A DNA stretch of 64,000 nucleotides, taken from G963663315 sp963663315. Its GTDB lineage: Bacteria; Pseudomonadota; Gammaproteobacteria; Arenicellales; Poriferihabitantaceae. The position numbers were made by a program, and so were the translations under genes. The DNA lies in NCBI GenBank assembly GCA_963663315.1, contig OY760176.1, positions 124,001 through 188,000 of the forward strand, in the 5' to 3' direction. The notes under the pieces were generated by a model. That model was not told the origin of the DNA. It made no database searches and worked only from the letters and a program-made list of their open reading frames with translations. Each line of letters opens with the position of its first letter. The stretch's first letter is position 1. This document shows positions 62,707 to 64,000 of the stretch, piece after piece.

Positions 62707-64000
62707 GTACTCATCCGATACTCGAAGTGAGTGACCTGTCAATCAGTTTTCGCCGAAAAACCAGGGATCGGGAACTCATTTCCAATGTTGTCAAGGGTGT
62801 CGGGTTTGACCTTCATGCCGGAGAGACGGTTGCACTGGTTGGGGAGTCGGGAGCGGGTAAATCCCTGATTGCGCTGTCAGTGATGCAGTTGCTGCCTTAT
62901 CCCCACGCCTTTCACCCGAGCGGTTCAATCACTATTCAGGGCGAACAGGTCATCGGAGCCAATCAGACTGTACTGCAACGAATACGAGGTAATCAGGTTT
63001 CCATCATTTTTCAGGAACCCATGACTGCGTTGAACCCACTGCATACCATTGAAAAACAGATCGGCGAATCGCTGACCATGCATCAGGGTCTCAACGATGA
63101 TGAAGCCAGAAACAGGACAATCGCACTGCTGGACCGTGTCCGTATCCATCATCCCGAATCGCGTCTGGCTGACTATCCCCACCAGTTGTCCGGAGGTCAG
63201 CGCCAGCGTGTGATGATTGCAATGGCGCTGGCCAATCGCCCCGGGATTCTGCTGGCCGATGAACCGACAACAGCCCTCGATGTGACGGTACAGGCCAGAA
63301 TCCTGGAATTGCTCAAGGAATTGCAGGCGACGGATAATCTGGGAATCCTGTTGATCACCCATGACCTCAATATGGTGCGTAAGACAGCAGATCGTGTATT
63401 GGTGATGAAAAACGGGAGACTGGTGGAAACCGGACCCGTGGTACAGATATTCACCTCCCCTGCACAGGACTACACAAAGTTGCTGTTATCTGCAGAGCCT
63501 CCGCTCCGGCAAAAGCCTGATGGCAAAGGCGACCAGATTCTTTCGGTAGACAATCTCAAGGTCTGGTTCCCGGTTAGGCGTGGGCTGCTCAGGCGAACCG
63601 TGGATCATGTCAAGGCGGTGAATGATGCATCTCTGAAGCTGTATCCGGGTCGTACCCTGGGGGTGGTTGGAGAATCGGGCTCCGGCAAAACCACGCTGGC
63701 GCTGGCATTGTTGAAACTGGTACGGTCCGAAGGCAGAATATGTCTGGATGGCATGCCACTCGGTGAACAGGGAGCCCTGTCGATGGCGCAAGTGCGAAGC
63801 GCCATGCAGATAGTTTTTCAGGACCCTTACGGCTCCCTTTCGCCCCGATTGACGATTGGCGAGATCGTCAGCGAAGGACTGGAGGCGCATGGCCTGATTA
63901 CCGACCCGAAAGCACGAGATCGGACGGTGGTGAAAATTCTGGAAGAGGTGGAAATTGACCCGGACAACCGTTTCCGTTATCCGCATGAATTCTCGGGGGG
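62703..64000 (+). CDS. yejF: YejF double ATPase of the peptide transporter (3' end cut by window)
   Basis: Starts MSTHPILEVSDLSISFRRK and is open to the window edge (432 codons seen of about 530 usual). First ATPase: Walker A VGESGAGKSLIAL, signature LSGGQRQRVMIAMAL, Walker B LLADEPTTALD. Second ATPase: VGESGSGKTTLAL; the sequence ends within its signature (EFSGG). Confidence 0.95.
   Translation, partial: MSTHPILEVSDLSISFRRKTRDRELISNVVKGVGFDLHAGETVALVGESGAGKSLIALSVMQLLPYPHAFHPSGSITIQGEQVIGANQTVLQRIRGNQVSIIFQEPMTALNPLHTIEKQIGESLTMHQGLNDDEARNRTIALLDRVRIHHPESRLADYPHQLSGGQRQRVMIAMALANRPGILLADEPTTALDVTVQARILELLKELQATDNLGILLITHDLNMVRKTADRVLVMKNGRLVETGPVVQIFTSPAQDYTKLLLSAEPPLRQKPDGKGDQILSVDNLKVWFPVRRGLLRRTVDHVKAVNDASLKLYPGRTLGVVGESGSGKTTLALALLKLVRSEGRICLDGMPLGEQGALSMAQVRSAMQIVFQDPYGSLSPRLTIGEIVSEGLEAHGLITDPKARDRTVVKILEEVEIDPDNRFRYPHEFSG

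Noticed and set aside
1..64000. CRISPR arrays, tRNA or rRNA genes
   Set aside because: No regularly spaced repeats and no cloverleaf or rRNA-like segments were seen on reading; a dedicated tRNA scan was not possible here.

Overview
The window looks like a chromosomal segment of a gammaproteobacterial sulfur oxidiser. Its left edge carries the end of a reverse-type dsr operon (dsrO-dsrP-dsrN). Much of the rest is ordinary proteobacterial housekeeping: a cytochrome c oxidase cluster, lptM-lysA, argH, aroE, mutY and yejABEF. No rRNA, tRNA or CRISPR array was seen. Species-level identity cannot be fixed from this sequence alone.

Layout. 1-7185 (+): dsrOPN, a soluble NarX-like kinase with its LuxR-type regulator, a thiamine-pyrophosphokinase-like gene, aroE and a 5'-nucleotidase. 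7199-17578 (mostly -): lysA, lptM, argH, then cytochrome oxidase genes (Sco-like, surf1, coxC, ctaG, a 37-residue membrane protein, coxA, coxB fused to cytochrome c, DUF2970, ctaB). 17910-21904: a 2-hydroxyacid dehydrogenase, a PhyH-type dioxygenase, a Rieske oxygenase and a methyltransferase, suggesting osmolyte or betaine-type metabolism. 22000-28820 is a decayed accessory island: MntA with a truncated HEPN partner, a tyrosine-recombinase tail, a broken DUF262/DUF1524 nuclease, an IS1182-type fragment, a 44-bp direct repeat and several orphans.

28824-52550 is the most notable part. It is an amide and urea utilisation locus with three genes of the tubulin/FtsZ superfamily embedded in it. On the left, a short FtsZ-like gene and a 96-residue orphan run leftward. 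Rightward run amiC and amiR (amide sensor and ANTAR antiterminator), a candidate ANTAR hairpin and terminator, a urtE remnant, an amidase, and ureE-ureF-ureAB-ureC-ureG-ureD. Then come an atypical FixJ-like regulator, FtsZ-like 2, a 108-residue orphan, FtsZ-like 3, a CobW GTPase, cbtB-cbtA (cobalt or nickel uptake), a peroxiredoxin, aliphatic amidase amiE, a CbbQ/CbbO-type AAA-VWA pair, an aquaporin and a 2Fe-2S ferredoxin. An 18-bp dyad (GG-N8-CC core) occurs in three intergenic regions: between FtsZ-like 1 and amiC, before FtsZ-like 2, and between DUF1097 and a second amidase near 56 kb. This suggests one regulon.

The likely chemistry is amide entry through a channel, hydrolysis to carboxylate plus ammonia by AmiE or the signature amidase, and urea hydrolysis by a nickel urease fed by CbtAB and UreEFGD. 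What three tubulin-like GTPases do in such a locus is unknown. They are the best candidate for an undescribed system. 52570-64000 returns to a YyaL-type protein, DUF1097, amidase 2, mutY and yejABEF, the last running off the right edge.
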